A stretch of DNA of 6,641 nt from JAVMKJ01 sp031732875 (GCA_031732875.1 JAVMKL010000069.1:1-6641), one strand, 5' to 3'; shown: positions 1-5,879, counted from the first letter of the stretch. The notes: generated by a model from the letters alone, not told the origin. A program made the numbers and translations.

Positions 1-287
1 AACGAGGCGAAGATGGCGACGAACACCATCAGGTTGTCCACCGACAGCGATTTTTCCAGAATGTAGCCGGCCAGGAACAGATCGGCGTACTCGTCGCCGA
101 ACCGGACCTTGAGGTAGAAGAAGAAGGCGATGGACAGAAAGATCCAGAACAGCGACCAGGCCACGGCGTTGGGGATGCTGATGTCCTCGCTGTCCTTGTG
201 CAGCCGCAGATCCAGCCACACCGAGAAGATGACCACCACCACGAAGATGGCGATGGTCTCCAGCGGAAAACCGAAATGATGTTCCAT
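1..287 (-). CDS. terC: TerC family integral membrane protein, N-terminal part (runs off left edge)
   Basis: This is the first 95 codons of a TerC-type membrane protein, cut by the window edge. Reading leftward from ATG at 287-285, the protein begins MEHHFGFPLETIAIF. It has a hydrophobic helix at about residues 10-27, a second at about 44-60, and the start of a third at about 79-95. The segment YILEKSLSVDNLMVF (residues 75-89) is the TerC/Alx family hallmark, and its acidic residues E78 and D84 lie in or beside a membrane helix. TerC proteins are inner-membrane proteins linked to tellurite resistance and, for related members, to metal-ion export; family members run to roughly 300 or more residues, so about two thirds is missing. 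The start is 14 nt after the terB stop, so the gene is the fourth of the ter operon. Its ribosome site is weak (GAGAG, 11 nt upstream), which suggests translation partly coupled to terB. The family call is secure; which TerC subtype (plasmid-type TerC or Alx) is not decided. Confidence 0.9.
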   Translation of the reverse strand, partial: MEHHFGFPLETIAIFVVVVIFSVWLDLRLHKDSEDISIPNAVAWSLFWIFLSIAFFFYLKVRFGDEYADLFLAGYILEKSLSVDNLMVFVAIFAS

Positions 288-301
288 GATGCCGCGCGCT
301 C

Positions 302-757
302 TCAGGCCAGGTCGAAGTCTTTGGGATTCAAACCCAGCTCGGCGCAGATTTTGCGCACCACCGCTTTCTCGTTATCATCGAAGTTACCGTCGGCGGCGCC
401 GACGGCGCAGCAGACCCGCACCATCAGCCGCGCCTCGGCCTCGTTGGCCTTGACCTTGGCGACCGCTTGCAGCGCGCTGGCTTGGCCGATTTGGTGGTCG
501 AACTCGAACTGCTTGCCATACTTGTCAAAAATCGCGATAACTTCATCCACGCTGAATACCGACAGTACCTCCGAGTTGCGCAGAAAGCCCATCATCTTCT
601 GCTTTTCCTCGGGTCGGACCACACCGTCGGCATAGGCTACCAGCGTACAGCCGGCTACCACTGCTTCCAGAAAACTTTTGTTGCGGACCTTGGTGACTTC
701 GCTTTTCAGGGTCGCGGAGACTTCGTTGTAACGCTGTTTCAACCATTCGAGAGCCAT
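302..757 (-). CDS. terB: Tellurite resistance protein TerB
   Basis: A 151-residue soluble protein of the usual TerB length. It is mostly helical, with two acidic motifs related by the TerB internal duplication: YADGVVRPEEKQKMMGFLR at residues 42-60 and ADGNFDDNEKAVVRKI at 122-137. Known TerB proteins bind metal through such acidic residues and associate with TerC at the inner membrane. The start chosen is ATG at 757 (MALEWLKQRYNEV). It is preceded by GAGG nine bases upstream and matches the expected family N-terminus. The reading frame stays open upstream to an ATG at 814, but that would add 19 residues without family similarity and overlap the end of terA. It is the third gene of the minus-strand ter operon, 37 nt after terA and 14 nt before terC. 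Nothing is missing from the motifs, so a functional protein is likely. The phenotype (tellurite, phage, colicin or oxidative-stress tolerance) cannot be read from sequence. Confidence 0.93.
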   Translation of the reverse strand: MALEWLKQRYNEVSATLKSEVTKVRNKSFLEAVVAGCTLVAYADGVVRPEEKQKMMGFLRNSEVLSVFSVDEVIAIFDKYGKQFEFDHQIGQASALQAVAKVKANEAEARLMVRVCCAVGAADGNFDDNEKAVVRKICAELGLNPKDFDLA

Positions 758-794
758 AGGTTCGTTCCTCACAGTTGTCAAAATCGCGGAAAAG

Positions 795-2036
795 TTAATC
801 CTTGGACCCGGCAACCCAGCGCAGGCCGAAACCGTAGGCCTGATCCATGTAGCGGTGATCCAAGAAATATTCGACCAGTTTTGTGACCTTGAGGTTACCG
901 CCCTGGTTCTCCAGCATCGCCAGGGCGCACATGCGCTGGTCGTTGCGGTGACTGTCGAGCTGGATTTCCAGCGTCGGCTGATCGGGGGCCTTGAGGGTAA
1001 CCACGGCGTCGGTCTCCGCCCAGTTGGGCGCGCCCTGGTAAATCATGGCGAACAGCAGGACCCGATCCAGCTCGTTCCATTGCTGGCCGTTGATGTGCAG
1101 GAACTCGCCTTCGGCGCTGGCGCCGCTGCGGTCGTCGCCCATGAGCTGGATGTAGGGGGGCTGTTGCAGGCTGCCGAAAGTGTCGCCCAGCGCCTGCACC
1201 GCTCCGCCGCGCCCATCCCGCAGCTTGAACAGGCAGCCCAGGTCGAGATCGATCTTGCGCCCGCCGGTCAGCCGACCGAAGAATCCCTTGCCGCCGCCTC
1301 CGCCCTGGTTCCAGTTGAGATTGACCACGATTTCGCCGAAGCCCTGCGCCTTTTTCTCCAGCGAAATACTGGGGGTTTTCTTATCCAGCGTGATTTTTTC
1401 CAGCCGGATGGGTTTGGGCGGCGCTGGGGGCGCGGCGGCCGGAGCGGCGGGACGCGGCGGCGCGGCGGGTGGCGCGGGCGGAGCGGCGACGTCGGGATCG
1501 TCGCCCACGTCCACGCCGTATTGCCGGGCCAGCGGTCCCAGCCCGCCGACGAAACCCTGGCCGACGGCGCGGAACTTCCATTCGCCGTTGCGCTGGTACA
1601 GTTCGCCGACGATCAGCGCGGTTTCCGCCATCATCTTCGTTGCCAGCGGGAATGTTGCCAGCGGCAGCTTGCTTTGCGCATCGCGGATTTCCGCCCGCAT
1701 CTGGCTCAACTGACCGAACGATTGTCCGCGCCGCTGGCCCTGGTCGATGGTCAGCGCGATGACGATCCGTTCGATGGCGGCGGGTAATTGGGCAAAGGTG
1801 ACGGTAAAAGCACGGCCGTCGCCGGCGCGCTGGATGCCGCCACCGGGCAGCGCCGGCTGGTTGTAGAAGACGAAGTCGTCATCGCCGCGCACCTTGCCTT
1901 GAGCGGCCAGGGCGAAGGCGCTGGAGTCGAGCGTCAGCGGGGTATTGGCCGGTTCCCAGCCCAACAGGATTTCGACCGACGTCGGCGCGGGACTATGCTT
2001 GGTGATGGAAAAATTCTGGCCGGCTTGCAGGTCCAA
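795..2036 (-). CDS. terA: TerA, two-domain TerD-fold protein, TTG start
   Basis: A 413-residue cytoplasmic protein made of two TerD-like domains. The first (about residues 1-177) begins MDLQAGQNFSI and ends with the family signature GELYQRNGEWKFRAVGQGF, then YGVDV. An alanine/proline linker follows (about 182-209). The second domain (about 210-413) has the TerA signatures VNLNWNQ, KIDLDLGCLFKL, QLMGDDRSGA, IYQGAPNW and the C-terminal FGLRWVAGSKD. TerA proteins are usually near 385 residues, so the length fits with a somewhat long linker. The start is inferred as TTG at 2036: it follows GGAGG by 8 nt, lies 19 nt after the terZ stop, and gives the normal family N-terminus. Upstream in-frame ATGs at 2120 and 2090 lie inside terZ and would add an unrelated extension. 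In the first domain the acidic calcium loop is reduced to AGDGRAF, while the second keeps GDDRSG. Role by family: part of the Ter stress complex; the biochemical activity is unknown. Confidence 0.92.
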   Translation of the reverse strand: MDLQAGQNFSITKHSPAPTSVEILLGWEPANTPLTLDSSAFALAAQGKVRGDDDFVFYNQPALPGGGIQRAGDGRAFTVTFAQLPAAIERIVIALTIDQGQRRGQSFGQLSQMRAEIRDAQSKLPLATFPLATKMMAETALIVGELYQRNGEWKFRAVGQGFVGGLGPLARQYGVDVGDDPDVAAPPAPPAAPPRPAAPAAAPPAPPKPIRLEKITLDKKTPSISLEKKAQGFGEIVVNLNWNQGGGGGKGFFGRLTGGRKIDLDLGCLFKLRDGRGGAVQALGDTFGSLQQPPYIQLMGDDRSGASAEGEFLHINGQQWNELDRVLLFAMIYQGAPNWAETDAVVTLKAPDQPTLEIQLDSHRNDQRMCALAMLENQGGNLKVTKLVEYFLDHRYMDQAYGFGLRWVAGSKD

Positions 2037-2044
2037 GGCGAAAT

Positions 2045-2049
2045 CCTCC
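2045..2049 (-). promoter_or_regulatory. Ribosome binding site that fixes the TTG start of terA
   Basis: On the minus strand the sequence GGAGG sits 8 nt before TTG at 2036, just after the terZ stop codon (2058-2056). The two in-frame ATG codons farther upstream lie within terZ. This site, together with the fit of the resulting N-terminus to TerA proteins, decides the start. Confidence 0.75.
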
Positions 2050-2055
2050 GTCGGG

Positions 2056-2658
2056 TTACAGATAAGGTCGAAGCGTCGGCAGCAGGTCATGGAAGGTGCG
2101 GCCGCTGGCGTGTTCCCCAATGGCTTGCAGCTTCCACTCGTTGTTGTGGCGGTACAGCTTGGTCATGATCAGGCCGGTAAAATTGCCGCCTTCCAATGAC
2201 AGGTCGAAGCGGGCGATCTCGCCGCCGTTGGCGTCGTCCACGATCCGGCAGAAGGCGCTGGGAATCCCGGCGAAGCCTTCGCCGCTGAAGCTGTTGACGG
2301 TGAAGATCAGTACCTGCACCGCCGCAGGCACCTGGTTCAGATCGATGGTGATCCGCTCGTTCTCGGCGCCGGCCTCGCCGCCGCCGGAGCGGTCGTCGCC
2401 GCTGTGCCGGACGGAGCCACAGCGGCTTTCCAGTTGTCGAAACCATACCGTATCGACCAGATTGCCACCGGCATCGAACAACAGGCAGGATGCGTCCAGG
2501 TCCACCGCCTCCTGGCGGGTACCGGCACCGAAGCCGAGAAAACCGCGGGTCTGGACCTGTTTCATGCCCCAGCCAAGACCCATGATGACCCGGCTCAGAC
2601 CGCGTCCCGCCTCTTTTTCCAAGCTGATGCGTTGTCCTTTTTGCAAACTGATAGCCAT
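2056..2658 (-). CDS. terZ: TerZ-type TerD domain protein
   Basis: A 200-residue single-domain TerD-fold protein. It begins MAISLQKGQRISLEKEAG and carries DLDASCLLFD (53-62), DTVWFRQLESRCGS (69-82), HSGDDRSG (85-92), LIFTVNSFSG (117-126) and the C-terminal KLYRHNNEWKLQAIGE (167-182). The WFRQLxSxCGS block and the position before terA match TerZ better than TerD or TerE. TerD-fold proteins bind calcium through acidic loops and act in the cytoplasm or at the membrane face in the Ter stress response. Two usual acidic positions differ here: the common GLGWD reads GLGWG (27-31), and the usual GxGDGDDE loop reads GGGEAGAENE (92-101). DLD and GDD are kept. The start is ATG at 2658 with GAGG 8 nt upstream; the open frame continues to 2841, but that extension has no family similarity. 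It is the first gene of the operon and faces the divergent intergenic region. TerX is an alternative name for close relatives. Confidence 0.9.
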   Translation of the reverse strand: MAISLQKGQRISLEKEAGRGLSRVIMGLGWGMKQVQTRGFLGFGAGTRQEAVDLDASCLLFDAGGNLVDTVWFRQLESRCGSVRHSGDDRSGGGEAGAENERITIDLNQVPAAVQVLIFTVNSFSGEGFAGIPSAFCRIVDDANGGEIARFDLSLEGGNFTGLIMTKLYRHNNEWKLQAIGEHASGRTFHDLLPTLRPYL

Positions 2659-2725
2659 GCGGATGTCCTCGCTGATTTGCCGATTTCGGGGAAAGTCGGA
2701 TGATATCCCAAACGATCTCGAACGA

Positions 2726-2754
2726 ATTGTAGGCGCTGGTTTTCGCGATCTGAC
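2726..2754 (-). promoter_or_regulatory. Possible sigma-70-like promoter of the ter operon
   Basis: Reading the minus strand, TACAAT (2731-2726) matches five of six bases of the -10 consensus. With 17 nt spacing the upstream hexamer is GTCAGA (2754-2749), only a three-of-six match to -35. The position, about 70 nt before the terZ start, is suitable. The weak -35 would suit an activated, stress-induced promoter, but that is inference and the call rests on one good hexamer. Confidence 0.3.
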
Positions 2755-2858
2755 CGGTTGGCGTCGTATCGAGCGTGGGCACCGAAATTGTCGAGAACCC
2801 TTGGAGCAGAGCCTGCCAAACTTCTCAGGCGTTACTCCCACTCCAGAAATTTCTTATT

Positions 2859-2942
2859 ATGAGCTTAGAAGAACTATTCGGCGCGGTCGATGGCTTCCGC
2901 CCGTTGTTGCCGGTTTGGCGTCGCCAACTCCAATATCCATAA
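2859..2942 (+). pseudogene. Possible N-terminal remnant of an IS transposase (27 codons)
   Basis: A short ORF starting MSLEELFGAVDGF and ending in TAA at 2940-2942. Its pattern (LEELF, then VDxF, then LPxW followed by QL) resembles, from memory, the first 25 or so residues of transposases beginning LEELFxxVDDFCxxFxPxWxxxL, such as the IS982 type. The similarity stops at the stop codon, and no later transposase sequence, terminal inverted repeat or target duplication is visible. No convincing Shine-Dalgarno sequence precedes it. It ends 24 nt before the Nudix start. It could instead be a short leader peptide or chance. The similarity was recalled and not searched, so confidence is low. Confidence 0.35.
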
Positions 2943-2966
2943 CCAGCATCCCAAGGATCCCGGCCC

Positions 2967-3533
2967 ATGAAATTCTGCAGCCAGTGCGGCGCCCCCGTCA
3001 CGTTGCGCGTTCCCTCGGGCGACAACCTGCCCCGGCATGTCTGCGACACCTGTGACACCGTTTATTACCAGAATCCGAAGATCGTTGCCGGCTGCATTCC
3101 CGAATGGCGGGGCCGGATCCTGCTGTGCCGGCGGGCCATCGAACCACGTTACGGCCTGTGGACCCTCCCGGCGGGCTTCATGGAGAACGGCGAATCGGCG
3201 GTCGCCGCCGCGGCGCGCGAGGCGCTGGAAGAAGCCAACGCCATGGTCGAAAATCTGACTCTGTACGGCCTATACTCATTAATCCATGTCAGTCAGGTCT
3301 ACCTGATGTTCCGCGGCCAGCTAAGGGATGGACACGCCAGCCCAGGCGAGGAGAGCCTGGAGGTTCGGTTGTACGCCGAGGACGAGATTCCTTGGGAGCA
3401 ACTGGCTTTTACCGTGGTCCAGGAAACCCTGCGCCAGTACTTCGACGAACGCCGGACCGGCGCGTTTGGCCTGCATGTCGGCGATATCATCCGCGAGCCC
3501 GACAACCGCTTCCGGATCCATCGCTACTACTAA
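2967..3533 (+). CDS. Nudix hydrolase with N-terminal zinc ribbon
   Basis: A 188-residue soluble enzyme. Residues 1-30 form a zinc ribbon with two CxxC pairs (C4/C7 and C26/C29), followed by YYQNPKIVAGCIPEW and the Nudix fold. The Nudix box runs from G70: G, five residues, E76, seven residues, then REALEEANA (84-92), carrying the R84, E85, E88 and E89 residues that bind the catalytic divalent metal. The usual glycine after EEx is Asn91; I recall relatives in this subfamily also lacking that glycine, so this is not evidence of inactivity. Nudix enzymes split nucleoside diphosphates linked to another group; the zinc ribbon recalls NADH pyrophosphatases, but the protein is shorter than NudC (about 257 residues) and the substrate is unknown. 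The start is ATG at 2967 with AAGGA 9 nt upstream. It is the first gene of a three-gene plus-strand unit and diverges from the ter operon. The family call is firm, the substrate is not. Confidence 0.92.
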   Translation: MKFCSQCGAPVTLRVPSGDNLPRHVCDTCDTVYYQNPKIVAGCIPEWRGRILLCRRAIEPRYGLWTLPAGFMENGESAVAAAAREALEEANAMVENLTLYGLYSLIHVSQVYLMFRGQLRDGHASPGEESLEVRLYAEDEIPWEQLAFTVVQETLRQYFDERRTGAFGLHVGDIIREPDNRFRIHRYY

Positions 3534-3556
3534 CCGGAAAAATTTGAGGAGCGCTC

Positions 3557-3757
3557 ATGAAACCCTACCTTGTCGTCGTGGAAGATCCCAGTTCCGACAA
3601 ACTGCTGAACATCGCGCTGATCCAGGCCGAAAACGAACAGGAGGCGGAGATTAAGGCCCAGCAACTGTTTCCGAATCTACCCGATCAGGATTTGTGCGTG
3701 TACGACGTGCACGAATTGAACCACGACTATCCCGATGGTTGGACCTACCTGGACTGA
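3557..3757 (+). CDS. Small acidic hypothetical protein
   Basis: A 66-residue protein that I do not recognise. It begins MKPYLVVVEDPSSDKLLN and ends HDYPDGWTYLD. Composition is acidic, with no membrane segment, signal peptide or metal-binding cysteine pair (one Cys only). The pattern suggests a small alpha/beta fold: a strand LVVVED, a helix with ENEQEAEIKAQQLF, then a strand DLCVYDVHEL. This layout is seen in small proteins that fit cellular partners, but no function follows from it. The start is well supported by GAGGAG at 3546-3551, five bases before ATG. It lies 23 nt after the Nudix stop and 40 nt before the next start, so the three genes are probably cotranscribed. The strong ribosome site and clean codon structure make it a real gene despite its size. 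Confidence 0.8.
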   Translation: MKPYLVVVEDPSSDKLLNIALIQAENEQEAEIKAQQLFPNLPDQDLCVYDVHELNHDYPDGWTYLD

Positions 3758-3783
3758 ATCCCGAAGCCGCTGTTTTCCAACTC

Positions 3784-3788
3784 AGGAG
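3784..3788 (+). promoter_or_regulatory. Ribosome binding site selecting a GTG start
   Basis: AGGAG lies nine bases before GTG at 3798. It is the only good Shine-Dalgarno match near the 5' end of this frame and argues against the in-frame ATG at 3735, which lies inside the preceding gene. Confidence 0.7.
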
Positions 3789-3797
3789 AGTTACCGC

Positions 3798-4574
3798 GTG
3801 GAAAGCCATACCGCTGAAATCGATGAGGGCGCGGCGGTCGGCATGCCGTATGTGTTAAAGGAAGAAGCCCTGCTGGCGCAGGCTTGGAAGATGCAGGATC
3901 GCGTCGAGCACGAGCGGGGCGTGCGGGAAATCGCCAGCCAGTTTGGCAGTCTGCGCCAACGCATCGAGAGGTTGCGCGCCCAAACCGACACGATCTGGGA
4001 GCGGTTCGTCACTCTGACGCTGGAGCGGATTCTGTCCGAGCAACTCCGCGAGTTTATCGATGACCTCAACATGGAGCTTCAGGGACTGAACCTGCATCTG
4101 GTCGAGACGGACTGCGAAATTGATCGTATGCGGGCACGCATTCGGGAACGGCGACGCTGGCTGGGGGAAAAATTCACCCAACTGGAATCGCTGGCGCATC
4201 GAACGTCCACCCAGAACCATATCAATATGATGCTGGCCCGGGTGGAGGGACTGGAGGCGTATCTGTTGGGCAAGAAGGACGTGCCGCCACAAGCCTTCGA
4301 GATGCACTACAAGCGCCATACCACCGTCCCCAGCGATCTGCTGTATCTGCGAATTCGCCTGCTGACGACCCGGATCGCCAGCATTGCCTCGAATCGCAGC
4401 AGGCAACTGAACGAACTCGATGCCGAGCTTGGCGTTCAGTTGCCGGAAGCCGAGCGCCTCAAGGCCGAATTGGCCACGCTCGTCACCCGAGTCGAGTGCA
4501 TGAGCGAATTATCCCGCTACTGGCTGGCGTATCTGGATATCTCGCTCGAGGGCGCGAATCGCGAAGGAGGATAG
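3798..4574 (+). CDS. Hypothetical helical, coiled-coil-like protein, GTG start
   Basis: A 258-residue, charge-rich protein that I do not recognise. It is nearly all helix-forming. Long heptad-like stretches lie at about residues 33-125 (including FGSLRQRIERLRAQ and LVETDCEIDRMRARIRERR), 142-158 and 180-240. The break near KKDVPPQAFE (159-168) suggests two helical hairpins. There is no signal peptide, membrane span or catalytic motif. The start is inferred as GTG at 3798, nine bases after AGGAG at 3784-3788. An in-frame ATG at 3735 overlaps the preceding gene, has no ribosome site and adds 21 residues (MVGPTWTESRSR...) that read like out-of-frame sequence of that gene. The gene is the last of the Nudix unit and its stop runs into the convergent inverted repeat before serA. 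A structural or scaffolding role is plausible from the coiled-coil character only. Confidence 0.8.
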   Translation: MESHTAEIDEGAAVGMPYVLKEEALLAQAWKMQDRVEHERGVREIASQFGSLRQRIERLRAQTDTIWERFVTLTLERILSEQLREFIDDLNMELQGLNLHLVETDCEIDRMRARIRERRRWLGEKFTQLESLAHRTSTQNHINMMLARVEGLEAYLLGKKDVPPQAFEMHYKRHTTVPSDLLYLRIRLLTTRIASIASNRSRQLNELDAELGVQLPEAERLKAELATLVTRVECMSELSRYWLAYLDISLEGANREGG

Positions 4575-4639
4575 AGGCCGGGGGTCACAAGGGTCGGGAG
4601 TCAAGGGGCATAACCTGTCGCCTGACCCCTGTCGCCTCT
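4573..4639. repeat. Interrupted inverted repeat with internal direct repeats between convergent genes
   Basis: The ends pair as AGAGGC (4573-4578) with GCCTCT (4634-4639), then after a 2/4-nt internal loop GGGGTCA (4581-4587) pairs with TGACCCC (4623-4629), leaving a 35-nt loop. The right half contains a perfect 10-nt direct repeat, CCTGTCGCCT, at 4614-4623 and 4628-4637; the left half has an imperfect one (GGTCACAAGGG and GAGTCAAGGGG). The element exactly fills the gap between the convergent stop codons of the coiled-coil gene and serA. It may act as a bidirectional terminator, though there is no U-tract on either side, or it may be one copy of a dispersed REP-like repeat. Confidence 0.6.
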
Positions 4640-5802
4640 TACAGCATCCGAACGCTCAGCACGCCCTGTACGTCGGCGATCTGCGCCACCACCTCGGCCG
4701 GAACCTGCGCGGCGGTATCCACCAGGGTGCAGGCGATTTCGCCGCGCGATTTATTGAGCATGTCCAGGATGTTGATGCCGGCTCCGGAGATCGCCTTGGA
4801 GATGCGCTCGATCATGTGCGGGACGTTGGCGTTGACGATGACCAGACGCGGGCCACCGTTGCGCGGCATGACCATTTCCGGAAAATTGACGGAATTGTGG
4901 ACCGTGCCGCTTTCCAGATAATCGCGCACCTGATCGGCCACCATGATCGCGCAGTTTTCCTCGGCCTCCCCAGTGGACGCGCCCAAATGCGGCAGCATGA
5001 TGACGCGCGGATGATCCTTCAGCCGGCTGGTGGGAAAATCGCAGACGTAGGATTTAAGCTTGCTGGCCTGCAGCCCCTCGAACAGCGCTTCCTCGTCCAC
5101 CACGCCCTCCCGGGAGAAGTTGAGCAGAGTCAATCCCGGCCGGCAGTTCTTCAGGAACTGGGCGCTGATCAAATGGCGGGTATCGTTGTTCAACGGCACG
5201 TGCAGGGTGATGAAGTCGGCCTGCGCGGCCATTTCGTTGACGCTCAGGACCTGCTCGACCTGCGAGGAGAGTTGCCAGGCGTTGCTGACGGTGATGTGCG
5301 GGTCGTAGCCGATCACCCTCATGCCGAGCGCGCGGGCGGCGTTGGCCACCTTGACGCCGATCGCGCCCAGGCCGATCACGCCCAGGGTGCGGTTGGGCAG
5401 CTCGATGCCGACGAACTGTTTCTTGCCGGACTCCACCTGCTTGGACAGTTCGGCGTCGGTGCCTTGCAGCTTGCGGGCGTAGTCCCATGCGGTGCAGATG
5501 TTGCGGGCGGCCAGCAGCATTCCGGCGATGACCAGTTCCTTGACGGCGTTGGCGTTGGCGCCGGGGGCGTTGAACACGCAGATGCCGCGGGCGGTCATTT
5601 GCGCCACGGGGATGTTGTTGACGCCGGCTCCGGCGCGGCCCACCGCCTTGAGGCTGGCGGGAACCGGCCAGTCGTGCATGTTGAAGGAACGCAGCAACAC
5701 GGCGTCGGGATTCTGGATTTCGGAAGCGATCTCGTAGCGGTCGCGGGGAAGGCGTTCCAGGCCGGAAACGCTGATGTTGTTGAGGGTCAGGATCTTGTAC
5801 AT
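4639..5802 (-). CDS. serA: D-3-phosphoglycerate dehydrogenase, short ACT-domain form
   Basis: A 387-residue cytoplasmic NAD-dependent enzyme that oxidises 3-phosphoglycerate to 3-phosphohydroxypyruvate, the first step of phosphorylated serine biosynthesis. The order is: substrate-domain residues GRAGAGVNNIP (55-65), the Rossmann motif GVIGLGAIG (141-149) followed by YDPH, the catalytic-arginine segment NFSREGVVDEEAL (Arg231), and PHLGAST with the catalytic His272. A C-terminal ACT domain (from about 319, RLVIVNANVPHMIERIS) probably senses serine. The usual D-V-F-x-x-E-P segment with the catalytic Glu is replaced by CDFPTSRLKDHP, as I recall for short SerA forms in other bacteria. The start MYKILTLNNIS at 5802 fits the family; ATG at 5817 is an alternative that adds five residues, and neither has a good ribosome site (AGG stands three bases before the 5817 start). 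serC lies upstream on the same strand, with a terminator between them. Confidence 0.9.
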   Translation of the reverse strand: MYKILTLNNISVSGLERLPRDRYEIASEIQNPDAVLLRSFNMHDWPVPASLKAVGRAGAGVNNIPVAQMTARGICVFNAPGANANAVKELVIAGMLLAARNICTAWDYARKLQGTDAELSKQVESGKKQFVGIELPNRTLGVIGLGAIGVKVANAARALGMRVIGYDPHITVSNAWQLSSQVEQVLSVNEMAAQADFITLHVPLNNDTRHLISAQFLKNCRPGLTLLNFSREGVVDEEALFEGLQASKLKSYVCDFPTSRLKDHPRVIMLPHLGASTGEAEENCAIMVADQVRDYLESGTVHNSVNFPEMVMPRNGGPRLVIVNANVPHMIERISKAISGAGINILDMLNKSRGEIACTLVDTAAQVPAEVVAQIADVQGVLSVRML

Positions 5803-5824
5803 GGATGGGTCAACCATTCGCCTG

Positions 5825-5858
5825 AAAAAAAGAACACCCCGGACGCGGACGCCCGGGG
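5825..5858 (-). terminator. Intrinsic terminator between serC and serA
   Basis: On the minus strand, CCCCGG (5858-5853) pairs with CCGGGG (5842-5837) around a 10-nt GC-rich loop that can pair a little further. The stem is followed by UGUUC and seven U residues (5831-5825). This is a classic rho-independent terminator for transcription leaving serC, whose stop lies about 20 nt upstream. The plus strand lacks a U-tract after the stem, so it works in one direction only. The U-tract ends 7 nt before the possible ATG at 5817. Confidence 0.8.
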
Positions 5859-5879
5859 CTGGTTAACAATAAAAATCGT

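Larger units (their letters stand above)
2659..2966. other. Divergent intergenic region between terZ and the Nudix gene
   Basis: About 308 bp separate the divergent start codons of terZ and the Nudix gene, the only long stretch without a well-supported gene. It contains the terZ ribosome site (GAGG, 2670-2667), a candidate ter promoter, a 27-codon ORF at 2859-2942 that looks like a transposase remnant, and the Nudix ribosome site (AAGGA, 2953-2957). On the plus strand TATTAT at 2855-2860 resembles a -10 element, but I find no acceptable -35 upstream of it. The AT content is higher around 2840-2880 than in the flanking genes. No clear operator palindrome or tRNA-like fold is visible. Confidence 0.7.

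Noticed and set aside
758..814. Longer TerB starting at ATG 814
   Set aside because: It would overlap the end of terA and add 19 residues unlike TerB, while ATG 757 has a GAGG site nine bases upstream.
855..1787. 310-codon plus-strand open frame
   Set aside because: It lies antisense to terA, whose two domains match TerA throughout. The translation is low-complexity and typical of the opposite strand of a GC-rich gene.
2659..2841. Longer TerZ starting at ATG 2841
   Set aside because: The 61 extra residues are Arg/Ser-rich with no TerD-family similarity, and ATG 2658 has a good ribosome site and the family N-terminus.
2855..2860. TATTAT as a plus-strand -10 element for the Nudix unit
   Set aside because: The hexamers at 16-18 nt upstream do not resemble -35, so it is noted only as part of the intergenic region.
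2096..3055. 319-codon plus-strand open frame
   Set aside because: It spans terZ in antisense, the whole intergenic region and the start of the Nudix gene in another frame. No domain is recognisable in it.
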